Assembly: GCA_013115135.1 (NCBI GenBank)
Contig: JABANP010000557.1
Location: 1-32,782 of the forward strand
Direction: 5' to 3'
Source: Perkinsus olseni
Lineage: Eukaryota > Perkinsozoa > Perkinsida > Perkinsidae
Length of the DNA: 32,782 nt
The notes beneath the pieces are model-generated. The model ran no database searches and was not told where the DNA came from. It saw only the letters and a program-made list of their open reading frames with translations. The stretch's first letter is position 1. Each line of letters starts with the position of its first letter. Below are positions 20,701-31,003 of the stretch, piece by piece. Made by a program: the position numbers and the translations under genes.

Positions 20701-21136
20701 AGTACCGGGGATCAACACAACCTCCGCTATAACGAAGGGCGCAGGACTGGGAAGCATTCGCGCCTCGCCAGTGGTAAGTGTCGTGGCACCCGGCACCCTG
20801 TGAACCGTACTGATGACCACCACCGTAGTTGGCGCCGAGGGGCTCAATACCGTACGCAGCCATCGAACCATAGGTCACCAAACCAGCAGGCCCACTGTTG
20901 CAATCCTCTTGCGTCTGCCCAGTCTCCAGAGGCATCCGCGGAGCTTGCTGGCTATAATGAGGGTAGACGGGAGCAGGGCCGCCGGGGTACTGGGAAGGAG
21001 GGGGCCCCGGTGGAGGGTAGCAATTCCCGTGGTTAGATTTCCTGACTAGAAAGTGTTGTCGCCGTAGGACTCTTGGGCAGTGAACATCCAGAGGAGCGTA
21101 TGAAGGCCCTGCTGGTTGATTGGGAGGGGGCGCCAT
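17757..21136 (-). CDS. Large Arg/Asp-rich (SR-like) repeat protein, unknown
   Basis: A long protein of about 1,100 residues. The N-terminal 200 residues are Pro/Gly/Tyr-rich (MAPPPNQPAGPSYAPLD; NCYPPPGPPPSQYPGGPAP), like RNA-binding low-complexity tails. A 45-nt intron (20671-20715, weak GTTGAT donor) joins this part to the 941-residue downstream frame. Next is an Arg/Asp/Glu/His domain with about 12.5 copies of RRDRRTDQDE, the RD/RE chemistry of splicing-speckle proteins. A segment of ordinary composition follows (EALLRLLELPGISVKQITYV; FQKDYYKLKDSMSSG), then an Ala/Glu/Ser-rich region and a basic lysine tail (ERRKNNKKGSKKNNGRRHKR). No RRM is visible. A nuclear RNA-processing role is likely from composition only. 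A cag acceptor ends 23 nt before the ATG (ccctcttcag). Confidence 0.65.
19590..19966 (-). repeat. 30-bp in-frame tandem repeat, about 12.5 copies
   Basis: Read on the plus strand the unit is gtccgccggtctcgccgctc followed by atcttg or atctct plus gtcc/tgtcc. Each unit encodes the ten residues RRDRRTDQDE on the minus strand. Copies vary by substitutions only (Q to R, T to A or P, R to P), with no length change, so the reading frame is kept. Because 30 is a multiple of three and the unit lacks stops in several frames, long shadow frames appear on both strands. Confidence 0.95.
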
Positions 21137-21691
21137 AAAGCAGGGCGCAAGAAACAAGCCTGAAGAGGGATGACTCCACTGGACTCCAGTCCGACTGGTC
21201 ACGAATCCGAGACACCTGCCTAGGGCTATCCTACTTGCGCCGAAATTTCGTCTGTCGTGCACTGGGTCGAGGAAAGGAAGCCTTCCTGGTTGAATATAAC
21301 CCTGAGAATAGTTTATTGACAATCTGTCACTGCATGTGAATCCTACAGAAAGTCTCCAACTGTGCACATCGGCAAGAGTCTAACTAAGCCGGAACCGTAA
21401 GCGTTGGACTACTAACTCACACACACATGCCGGGACAAATTCACGAACAACCTCATGCATGAAGTCCCACAGCTGGCCTCGGCTGTCGGACGTGAAGTTC
21501 ACAAGGAAGGGGATATGAGGCTAACTATTGACAAGGCGATAGGCACTATCAACCTATCGTTATGAAGGTCTCCACCGTTCGGTAGGCGCTCATTAAAGTC
21601 ATCCACACTGAGCTCTCATGAAGACCAACTTAACACGAAACGCGAAAGGGTGAGAATTGTTGTTACGGAAAAGACTGAGAAAAGTTATTTT
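21137..21691. other. Intergenic, nothing recognised
   Basis: About 555 bp between the FBXO9-like stop and the Arg/Asp-rich protein's start. The first 25 bp hold the latter's likely splice acceptor. No protein-like frame, RNA gene or repeat was seen in the rest. Confidence 0.5.
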
Positions 21692-23846
21692 TCAGAACAA
21701 GTGTGACAGCTGCTTGAACATCTTGAACCGGAAGGGAGGGAAGTGCTCGCGGTTCGGCAGCTTCATCTCCTCAACCAAGTCGGGCGGCGGACCTGCGGTT
21801 CGAGAGTATCAAAAAACGGGCGGAGCGAAGCTAGCCTACTGAGATCGTCGAGTACGGAGTTGTCCTCTTCCGGGAGATCATCCATCTGCTCGAGATCTCG
21901 GAGCACATCCGCCAAAACAATGTTACCATCTACAAGGCAAGAGTCACTTCGCTACGACAAGACGGTACAGAAGAAAGAATCGCCATGCGCCTCCGAAAGG
22001 CGGCAAAGACGTGCTCTTGAAACGGGTACTCCCCCGAGAGTTGCTCACCACTTCTCGCATTAACTCTTCGTAGCTGGGCAAGCAGGAGCTCCCGGCGGAC
22101 GGTGCGCTCGTCAGCCAGCCGCTCAGCCAGAGCGCGGCGGGACCAGTAACGGTAGCTGAAGGGAGCAGGAGGCTGGGTGGAAGGGCACGAGAGACAAACT
22201 ACATACCTTTGCCATTTCAGTCGGTACCCCGGCCTCGTCTTGGCTGATTCTACCCCCAATGCACCGGCCCATCGCTCATCACCATCAGTAAACGAGAACT
22301 CCACCACAATCTGAAGGCAGGAACCACACAGTGACTAGGGTAGTGAAAATCCCGGAAGCGACTTTCTTTCCGGGCCTGTCGCAAAGAGTCCGAGAGCCCG
22401 CGATCTTTCGCCTGATTGCTGATGTCCGGTCAAACCATGCTGAACAGGGGCAACGCAAAGGCCTGCCGCAGCTCACCTTATCGCCGTCAGGGTAATTCCA
22501 CTTGCACTCCGCAACACTCTCGATGATCTTCTGCTGCTTACTCGAGGTCACTCCGATGAATCCACGATCAGGGTCATAGTCACGCAGCAACTGCTCACAA
22601 AAGCGGAACTATTTTCATGCTGGACGATGGGCCCTGGCGCTAGCCCAGGGGACGACCTGGCCTACGTCTATGGCGGCCTTCACAGGCTTATTCGCTGCCC
22701 TTGCTATCTCCAAGTTCCTCACCACGGCGTCCGGTAGGCCTCTAAGCACCAGGAAACACTATTAGGAAATGATGTCACCGTAGTTGGAGCCACTCGAGTC
22801 GACGAGTCGCTTTCTGACACACTGCCACACAGTCAGCCACACAGCTCGATGGGGCGCGGGAACCCAAGGACAGAGAACCAAGTGCCCTCCTTACGAATTT
22901 GAATGCTTCGATTGAAGTTGAGAGAGAGTAGGGATCTGGTCGGGCTCACAACGGAGCATAAGCAGTTTGCCAGAAGGAAGGAACCTGAGGAGCCCCTAGC
23001 TGATCCTCGATACCCGTGATGATGATGCGCGACGCTGTACCTCAATAACCGGTAATAGGTAACGACTAACCGCCTCCGATTGTCGGTCAAGGAGGCTCCT
23101 TCCTGGATGCGCCTCGTGTACTGGCACTTCGATATGTAAATGCCATCGAAGCGGACACCACTGCGGTACATGCACAACTGACGACCCTCGATTGGGTCCT
23201 CAGTCTCTGACGAGGATGACGCGATCCCTTATACCACTCCTTTCACGAATCGTACTCGAATACCGCATCCATACTGAACTCTGCCTCGACGCTGAATAGA
23301 AGGCCGTGCACACTGTGCTGACTTTCTCCAGAGAGGGAATGTCAAGGAACCTGACCGAGCAGATTCTACCGAGCCCTCGATCATCACGGCGCACTTCAGG
23401 CTCCCTTCCCCACCGACAGCTGAGTACCAGCTACAGAGATCTTTCTATAACACTATCGAAGAGAAGGTCTGACTGTCATAAACACTACGTTGAGCGCGTC
23501 ATACCAGAACATCACCAAATCGACCATAGAAGAGGGACTTACGACAGAGGGTCCTGCAACATCTCGAAGGGTAGCTCCAGAATGCTACAAATGCGCGTGC
23601 TCCTCATAGCCTGACCAGCCCCGGCAGTCGAGGAGCTTCGAGACCGGATCACAACGCCGGTGATTCGTGGTGGCGACCTGGAAATCGATAACGGTCAAAA
23701 CGGATGACCCATGCCGAAACAGGTCAGAGTTCCACCTACACAGGGCCGCTAGAGGAGGACAGGTTGTTGCTCTCTTCCTCCTCTCCTTCTTCCTCCTCCT
23801 CATCATCGTCATCATTCCAAGCAGTCTTTCGTCCCAAAGATGACAT
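21692..23846 (-). CDS. F-box protein, FBXO9/Hrt3-like
   Basis: Predicted substrate-recognition subunit of an SCF ubiquitin ligase. Exon 1 opens MSSLGRKTAWNDDDDDEEEE, an acidic tail. The F-box follows across an intron: SILELPFEMLQDPLS, then FLDIPSLEKVSTVCTAFYSA with SRQSSVWM. Downstream comes the FBXO9-type region VRFDGIYISKCQYTRRIQEG, then VVTYYRLLRF with LPSGKLLMLRC and a Pro-Thr-Leu segment. A further exon, GLPDAVVRNLEIARAANKPV, then LLRDYDPDRGFIGV, looks like a lineage-specific insertion. The domain closes with IVVEFSFTDGDERW and RPGYRLKWQRY. A long charged helix (RALAERLADERTVRRELLLA) and an acidic tail end the protein (LPNREHFPPFRFKMFKQLSH, then LF). All joins use GT-AG; the donor before RFDGIY (gtcatc) is weak. 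No TPR/MIT domain of animal FBXO9 is visible. Confidence 0.72.
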
Positions 23847-24188
23847 CACTGTGATCGCTCCGTCGAGTTAGATTTCGTAGATTCGCAAAAGGAGCAACAC
23901 AGTCGGCCAGGAGAACGAGGCCATCAAAAGTCAACTGTTTCCCCACTCTTGCCGTCAAGTACGCAGCATGCCACTACTGCGAGCTTCACACAGCAATGGA
24001 AAACCCGTCTTTGGCCGAGAAGAGGCGCACTTGAGAGGAGCTCGTGGCGTTTTGTTTTTCAGAGGAACCCCTACGCGCTGCCGGGCATGATACCACCAGA
24101 ACTGAACACCAGCGATCGCTTCGTCACGTAGGGCGGAATTAGATGGCAAATCACTGGCCATAAGGCAACGTAGTGAATCGGGAAAGCT
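23847..24188. other. Intergenic, nothing recognised
   Basis: About 340 bp between two minus-strand genes. The open frames at 23949-24161 on either strand have no domain and look random. Confidence 0.5.
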
Positions 24189-26095
24189 CTACTCATCTAT
24201 CGAGTATCTCCAACGGTGCACAGCATTATCGTAGAAGGAGCAGCTGACTACACCACCATCCCTGGAAGCAGAGGTGATGCCGTATGCCATACTGTCATGA
24301 CCAGTGTACCTGACACCAGACCATGCCAACGCCGAGCCTCGACAGCTAGCGTGGTTGCCTACTCTCCTATTCGCTCAGCCTCTCTCCCCTCCAGCAGGTC
24401 CTCGAGACGCCAGACCTCGCAGCCACCATAGCAGCCAGCGATGAGGAGGTCCTTCCCAGTGAGGGAACGCTTCATCCTCCAAACACCGCCGATCTGAATA
24501 CGTTTCTGCGCGCCATAAACCCGGCCCGATCCCTGCTCACCGCTGCTTGTCTCACTACGCATTGCATGGCAGTAGCATCACACGCGGAGTCGGCTAAACC
24601 GTACCTCAGGTCCCAGACGCGCACCTACGGACGAGGATCGTGGGACCAAACGGAGGAGCACAGGGCGTGGTGGGTGGCAAAGTCACGTCACCGACAAGAC
24701 GATCGATATGTCGACCGAATGACGGTCTTGAAGCAGAATAGTTAGTGACTATAGAAAGAGTCATGATACCAATACCGCAATCTTCCCTTATCACGTTTTC
24801 ATCGTAGCTGCCGGTGAGTATCCTGCGCCCGTCTTCAACGAACAAGTAGGCGGTGATACCAGCCTCATGTTCTCGACGGTCTGACAGAACCTGAAGCGTG
24901 AACAGCACAGTAAGAATATGTAGGTCAAGGTGGATGAAGAGCGACGATTCAGGAGGCACCTGCGTGCCACTGGTCAGATTGAACCCCCACAGTACCGGTC
25001 TGTCGGTGTTTGGTGTCCTCACATCCCACAGCTTCATGCGACAGTCATCGCCACCAGTGGCTAGCAAGCTTCCGTCGGGGGACATGCGTCTGATCGACGG
25101 GATAACGAGAGCAGGCTGCTTCAGCCCACTATCAGCCTACAGGTCCAAGACTCCATCTTAGGGTCATGAGCTTGCCAACTATGCAGCACCTTCCCCTTAC
25201 AGCCGTCCACCAGCGCCACCTCTCCTCCTGTCGCCATGGATGCTATCCTACGGCCACCTACGACATCAAGTTCTCTATACGAGACTAATCATCGCACGGC
25301 GCAATAGAGAGCACCTCTTCGTACCACACCTTACACTACTAACTACCCCACTTCGCTCTGAACTCTTAACGGATGTAGGTGATCAGAGCAGCTCGTGTTG
25401 GCAAGAACGCTAGACCCTAGTGATTCGGGAGGCTCGCGGGAGTTTAGGTCGATGCTAGTAGAAGGTAGCCGGACCCCACGATATTTTCGCATCGGGTCCG
25501 CACTCAGCAAATAACGTTTTTCTCGGGGACTTTCCGACGCCGAATACTGGCTGGTTTTCCACAGGCTTCCGATATAATGTGACCGAAGTAAGTCGGGGAT
25601 GAAGCTGGTCGAACGAATCGACGAAGGCTACGATCTCACCGTGGTTACCTTCAGAGACGTCCAGCCCGATAGCCACAGCCTTAGGGCCTTCACCGTCGAA
25701 CACCGGAATCTTCGAGGTGCACTCGACCTTCCGTCCATCCTTCGCTACAGTAAAACTGAACGAGGAGTGGTATGCGTTAGTCTGCACGCATGCACACGTT
25801 GACCACAAAACCCCTCTCTTACAACTCAAGCCCTCCTTCTGCGGTACAGGCTGCTAGCGACGTTGAGCCTGTCCACCGTACGTCCAGTACCTAGGGTGGA
25901 GTCACGGAGGAGCGACTCGGCGTAAAGAGGCGTACACCAGTGCAATCTGTTCCCGTCATCTCCGACAAGACCGTGCCGTCGGCGGAATCAAGTATCATCA
26001 GACCTCCTTCTCGAGCACCAGTCGCCTCATCGAACTCATACATACCTACAGCGATCAGACCATCACGACGGTATACATTTGCGTTACGCCGTATT
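24189..26095 (-). CDS. DPH7: Diphthine methylesterase DPH7-like WD-repeat protein (N-terminal exon uncertain)
   Basis: DPH7 removes the methyl ester from the diphthine intermediate on elongation factor 2, before the final amidation that makes diphthamide. Exons read in order: LIAVGMYEFDEATGAREGG (like the family's ACGTY...G opening), KAVAIGLDVSEG, IASMATGGEVALVDG, KVLHSWQAHDPKMESWTC (matching SWQAH), MSPDGSLLATGGDDCRMKLW, HEAGITAYLFVEDGRRILTG with SYDEN joined to VRVWDLR, GVWRMKRSLTGKDLLIAGCY, and a last blade SCSFYDNAVHRWRYSIDE. The GGDD and GSYDE motifs are hallmarks of this family. The first exon and start codon are not clear: upstream of about 26095 the frame meets a stop and no good Met is in frame, so the annotated end is approximate. 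The nearest in-frame Met is at 26043. Confidence 0.78.
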
Positions 26096-27067
26096 TGCCT
26101 TTGTTGTGGTATATTGAATTTAAGACTATCCTATTTTGACATTCATATCATCCGAACAGTGCGTGCCGCCGATAGGAAAGATGGTAGGTTTTGTCCGCTT
26201 TCCTTAAAGATCTACGAAGGTTCCTTCGGATCCAGCAACGCCGAGAACTCCTGTGCAATCATCCTTCAACCTCAGATACCGAAAGGTGCAATATACCCAA
26301 AAAGCGGAGCATCCCTGTAAGTATTTACGATAAGGTTGATACAATATCGCGGCAACGCTACTCAATATACTCACTGTGAAGTTCATAACACCTATGGATG
26401 GATTGAAAGTGTCCCTCAGCCACACGGTACAGGGTGGAAGTGTGCGGAGTAGTGTTGGGGCTACTGCCGATACTCGATAACAACAATGACATTGTTCTCT
26501 CTATTCTAGACGCTATTCCTGCCTTAGTTAGAAATAGATGCCCCTCGGGCACTATAACTGCTCCTGCTGACAAGCTCATCGGCAGACGTGATGCTCCAGC
26601 GCGTGCTCTACCATTCTCGAAGCAGCACCCACTCGTTGCAGAGGGACGAGTTGCCACCCACCGCTGGCTTCCCTCTCGTTGCAGCGATCTCCCCAGATCA
26701 GATATCAAGCTCCGCAAAACTCATTCAGTAACATGCGCTAGTCGTGGCCCCTCAGCAAGCACATTTAAGCAGGGAAGCGGCAGCCTTCCTCTCTACTACC
26801 AACAGCCAATCTCTCTTGATACACCAAGTCTGCCTCCACCACATCCGGATGAAACGGTGCTGTCCGTTTCCACGACGTTGACGATAGAGGCATGCAAGTA
26901 ACACTCGAAAAGGACTGAGTACCGGGAACACCTTCGCTTGTAGTCAGGAGATTCCCAACGAGGGACTGGCTCCGCCAATTTCCGTACCAAATATCACGAC
27001 AGCCACTTCCGCGAGGACCATAACACAACAGCCATAGTGCACATGACGAACGACGTGCCATGCGGTG
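26096..27067. other. Gap between DPH7-like and dynein intermediate chain genes, no supported gene
   Basis: Nearly 1 kb. Two overlapping frames exist: 26434-26901 on the plus strand (155 codons) and 26358-26717 on the minus strand (119 codons). Neither shows a domain and both read as Ser/Pro/Arg-rich shadows. One or more 5' exons of the DPH7-like gene may lie at 26100-26300. Confidence 0.4.
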
Positions 27068-30000
27068 TCATCGGAGCCTGCTCGACAGCGGCGCTTCCAG
27101 GAGCCTCTTCAGGACGCTCTCTTCGCCTGTTAGACGATCGCTCAATCTACAGGAGAGGTATGATGATGAAGCAACGCGTGGTTCCATTACCCGAATCCAA
27201 CTCGGAGCATCTGAGCTTCCCCTTTACCATTAACAGCCGCCCACAACTGCCTTTGGGTCGGGTTACTCGACAACGCTACGCAGCCTCCATCCATCGCTAT
27301 GCTCACCACCGGTACTCGAGGACCGGGTCTCGAGAGGTCATAGAAGAACACCCCACCAGTGCCACAACGACTGGTGACGAGAGCCACCCCGAGAACAGCT
27401 GGACGGCTGCGGGACCAGCTGAGTGCAGTGACGGCTGGGCTGTCCCCTGCCGAAGCCTCGATGGATGGCCATAGAGTCAACACCGCCGTGCCGACCACGC
27501 CCTAAGGTACGCATCAGCGACTGACGAAGAGAAGGAAGACCTCAGTGTAGATCGCAGGCAGTCCATGACTGAGCCGGCTACCGTACCCACGTTGAAGATC
27601 ATAACCTTGCCGTCAGCTCCCCCAGTAGCATAGGCCCTCGATATGAATGGTGAGAATGCTACTGTCGTGACGGGCGTAGATGGTGTGTGGCCTTGACAAG
27701 TGGCCGACTTCCCTGGCGGTGGATAGACGAGAGAGCATGGTGGCTGGGACCTGAAAGAACCTACTTCTCAATAATAGTGGCTTCCACTCCGCACGGATGG
27801 GCATCACGTTTAAGATAAGACCTTCCAACGCTTCCTCGTCCGACACTATCCTCCGTTATAAATGACATGAACAATCAGTCAGATTCGCCTTAGCGTATCC
27901 ACTCAACCGTCTCCACAGCATCGGCGCTTTCTCGCGCGAGAGACTCCCTGCCCCAGTACACCCCTCCCCCAACGGCAGACTCGCCCTATTAGTCAAAGTA
28001 GCAGCCGAGTGAGTTGAACCCACCCGTAGAGGATCTCCGTCGTGACCTGGTTGACGCCTTGCACCGCACAGTAAGCCTCAACATGCATGATCAGCTTCTG
28101 TCGAGCCTCCTCTGGCACCCCTCGCAATACACTCAGAGCATCGCTTTTCCACGTACACCTAACTGGCAGTATCAGGATGATCCTGAACAGGGACTCTTAC
28201 GTTGAGCTTATATGCAAGTGCTCTCCCGCGAGCACGTCACTCAGCCTCAAAGGGATCCCTGCAGCAGCGGTCCCAGGTTCGATCCCGGCACCCGACACCT
28301 ACTGGCCACACTCCCAGCCTCTCCACCAAGGATACAATGCGTCACAGCTGCATTATCAGCAACAGGTGCGCCCATGCTGCGGCATCCTGAAGACCCGTGG
28401 CTCTCTCACCCCTGATCGTATGCCCGCCGTCACAGTGAGCGCGTTCACGACTCCTCCAGCCCTCTCCCGACCGGCCCACCTTCTAACATGCTGTCGCGAT
28501 TCAGCCACTTGTTCGCCTTCTTCCTCGGTATCGTAAACCCTGTGAGAGGTGTCGGCCGAGAAAGACCAGTTTCCCGGATGAAAGGGTCCCATAGCAGGCA
28601 CTTGCCGTCCGTACTCGACGCACAGAGGAGCCTCTCCGAGTCTGATATCCTGCGAGAACAGACCTACCCCTATTCATGGCCCAGCTAGTACGATGCCGGG
28701 CTTGGAAGCAGCCGCACCAAACCGGTGCGAGGAAGAGTACTACCCCTGGGCGTCTAAGCGCCGAGGTATCCACTGTAGACTGTAGACCCCCTCCCCATGA
28801 CCGTACTGCTGGTCAGCAATGGTGCGGAAAACCTGAAACCACGGTCAGCATTCGGCTATACGAAGCAGTAAGTTAAGCATCACTGCACACGGGAACTGAA
28901 CAATTCTCTATCATCGTCGGCCATCTGCGGCACGGGACTCTGACTTTTTTCGGGAGCTTTTCAATAGCTGCAGACGGCAAAACAAAACTTTGCAGATTTA
29001 CCAAAGCATCCGAAATGGCGTCGGTATTTCCTCTCTCCCTCTGCTGGTCCCGCCTACCATCACCGCACCTAATAGCCCCGACCAAGGGAACAAGTATCCT
29101 CCTTCACACGACGTACTACTACCGGTCCAGGTCCCACACGTATATCTGCCCATAGTTAGTACCAGCAGCCACCACAGAGGGTCGGCGCGGATGGAACGCT
29201 ACTGAGGTCGCCTGATAGGTGGCCATACCCATCGCCATAAGATGCTCCGGAAGAGATCTTTACAACTGCGGTAGCCCCGCAGTGAAACGAGCTCGTGAGT
29301 CCGTACTGCAGCTGTCGGTTGCTCACTCTAATGAAAGTGTCATTGCTCGCCATGATGAAAGTGTTCGAGATTCGCTCGATCACATCTACAGCGGACCCTC
29401 AGAGTGCCGCAGGTCTGCTGTTGGTGAGGATGTATGCTTCAATAAGAAAGTCAGCCCCAGTATGCTACACTGCCAAATATCTCCAACTCTCTTGAAGGCC
29501 CCAATGCTGCTCCCAGTGGTGTTGATTCGTCCGCTACATCGTGCCGAAAGGGCCGCCACACCACAACATGATGCTGAACATAAGTTCAACCACTGCTTCG
29601 CTCCGCCGATCGATTACTGTATCCCTGCCTGACCCCCAGCCGTGCTGGTTCGGTTGACCAATTCCTCCAGCCAGAATCAAGCCATTACCCGACCAACACA
29701 CACAAGTGCCTGAGGACGCGTCAGCGACACGCAGCAGATAACAGGACACCCCAATGCCGCCATCCCCCTCACTAATGACGGTTCCGCCCTAGCTGAACCC
29801 CTCGGGCTCTGATTGCCCTCAACGTTGAACAAGGTCGTCGTCACTCACATTTGACATCGCCCTCTCCAGCCACGGCTTCCCTCGATATACTGTTGCTGAA
29901 CCGCCTGGCTACTCCTACAGACTCTTTCCCATAGTCCAGCTCAGGTACGCCTCCCGTCGAGAAGGAATCCGCCTGCCCAACTCTCCAAATGCGCACAACA

Positions 30001-30761
30001 AAGACTTTACGCGGACGAAAGATGCTACCGGGGACTCCACCCCATCAGCGGATGAGACACGATCCAACTCTTCTAGCATCAGCGGTACGACTCGCCTAAG
30101 ACAGACTTGGTGAGCTCCGTCACGCGCCATGAAACTCACCCAAGGAAGTCCAATACCCTCTCCTCTGGAGGGTAGATGGTTCCTTGGGGCAGAAGGTCAA
30201 CCTCAGAAACTTGCGCCTGATAAGATGGAGGAGCTTATTTCGAGCGATTCCAGGGAAACAGCGGGGAATGGAAGGTTAAAGAGAGGAATAATAGAGTTGT
30301 CCATCATTCAAAACTGTCCACTCAGACCAGATCCACGGCCTGCATAGGAAGACCCTCGCTCTTACGAATGGAGAGACTTACCGAAAAGTGAGAAGTATTA
30401 CGGACTTGTACTCGAACGTTCCGCACCTGAAAGAAGACCAGAAAGACCCTGCCAAAATCCTTTCAATGGGCTCCAACACCCGCCGATGGATTATCCTATC
30501 CGGACGATCACGCTTCAACTATCAGTGCAAGCGTGAAAAAAGGAGGGTCGCGACTACCGTCGGTCGTCGAGAGAGGTGCAGAGCCCCATCGTCCGTACAT
30601 TGTAAGGAGTGCTTTGTATCCGAACATTGCGGGTCTGGACTTGGTCACCCTTCGACGGGAGGATATTGATGGTGGGGAGGCTGTGTGACGACAACGACAA
30701 CATCTGATCCAAGCAACTGCTCCTTCGAAGGTGATGAGTTCTCTTCATCCGGCGGCCGCAT
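27068..30761 (-). CDS. Cytoplasmic dynein-2 intermediate chain (WDR34/DYNC2I2-like), flagellar transport
   Basis: Intermediate chain of the retrograde intraflagellar-transport motor, acting in the cilium/flagellum. I start it at the Met of MRPPDEENSSPSKEQLLGSD. N-terminal exons include DRIIHRRVLEPIERILAGSF and LLPQGTIYPPEERVLDFLG, the helical light-chain-binding side. The propeller follows WDR34 order: ASSGTCVCWSGNGLILAGGI; ATSVAFHPRRPSVVAAGTNY with GQIYVWDLDR; EGVYSLQWIPRR and LLCASSTDGKCLLWDP with LTGFTIPRKK; then AVTALSWSRSRPAVLGVA with GGVFFYDL and a final RQLWAAVNGKGEAQMLRVG. A last exon ends GEESVLKRLLEAPLSSRLR. The AFHPxxPSxVAxGxxxGxxxVWDL blade and the WSxxRPxxxxVA...FYDL blade are characteristic. 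Exons around 28,000-28,500 and 30,250-30,450 are not fully resolved. WDR60 is the main alternative. Confidence 0.68.
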
Positions 30762-31003
30762 GCGCGATCAGTCAGGAACCTCGCGACTATCGAGAACAGC
30801 GCCATCACTGCGACTCATTTACATGCGCATCGGACTTCCCAAGGGAAAAGGTCGATTGCTTCCTTCCTCTTGCCGTCTCCCTATCGGTCGTTACTCCAAC
30901 ACAAAGCTGGCTGGTGAATAGTCGTTGAAGTAGTATACCGTATATTAGTATAACACCTCAAAGAAACGATGACGTAGTGGTAGGGTGATGGAAGAAGAGG
31001 TCT
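30762..31003. other. Short intergenic spacer
   Basis: About 240 bp between the stop of the WD/helical gene and the start of the dynein intermediate chain gene on the same strand. A small frame, MSRSDGAVLDSREVPD, ends in a stop just before the chosen start, in the same frame. It could be an upstream ORF or part of a longer, misassembled N terminus. Confidence 0.45.

Noticed and set aside
20660..20720. Apparent frameshift in the Arg/Asp-rich gene at a CCCC run (20687-20690)
   Set aside because: A 45-nt intron with a weak GTTGAT donor and a TTGCCAG acceptor restores the frame without any indel, and its length fits the other introns.
21715..21800. Frameshift near the 3' end of the FBXO9-like gene
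   Set aside because: A 47-nt intron starting gtaggc and ending ccgcag gives a continuous reading to the stop at 21692.
26358..26901. Overlapping frames of 155 and 119 codons between two genes
   Set aside because: They lie on opposite strands with no motif, no fitting splice partners and shadow-like composition.
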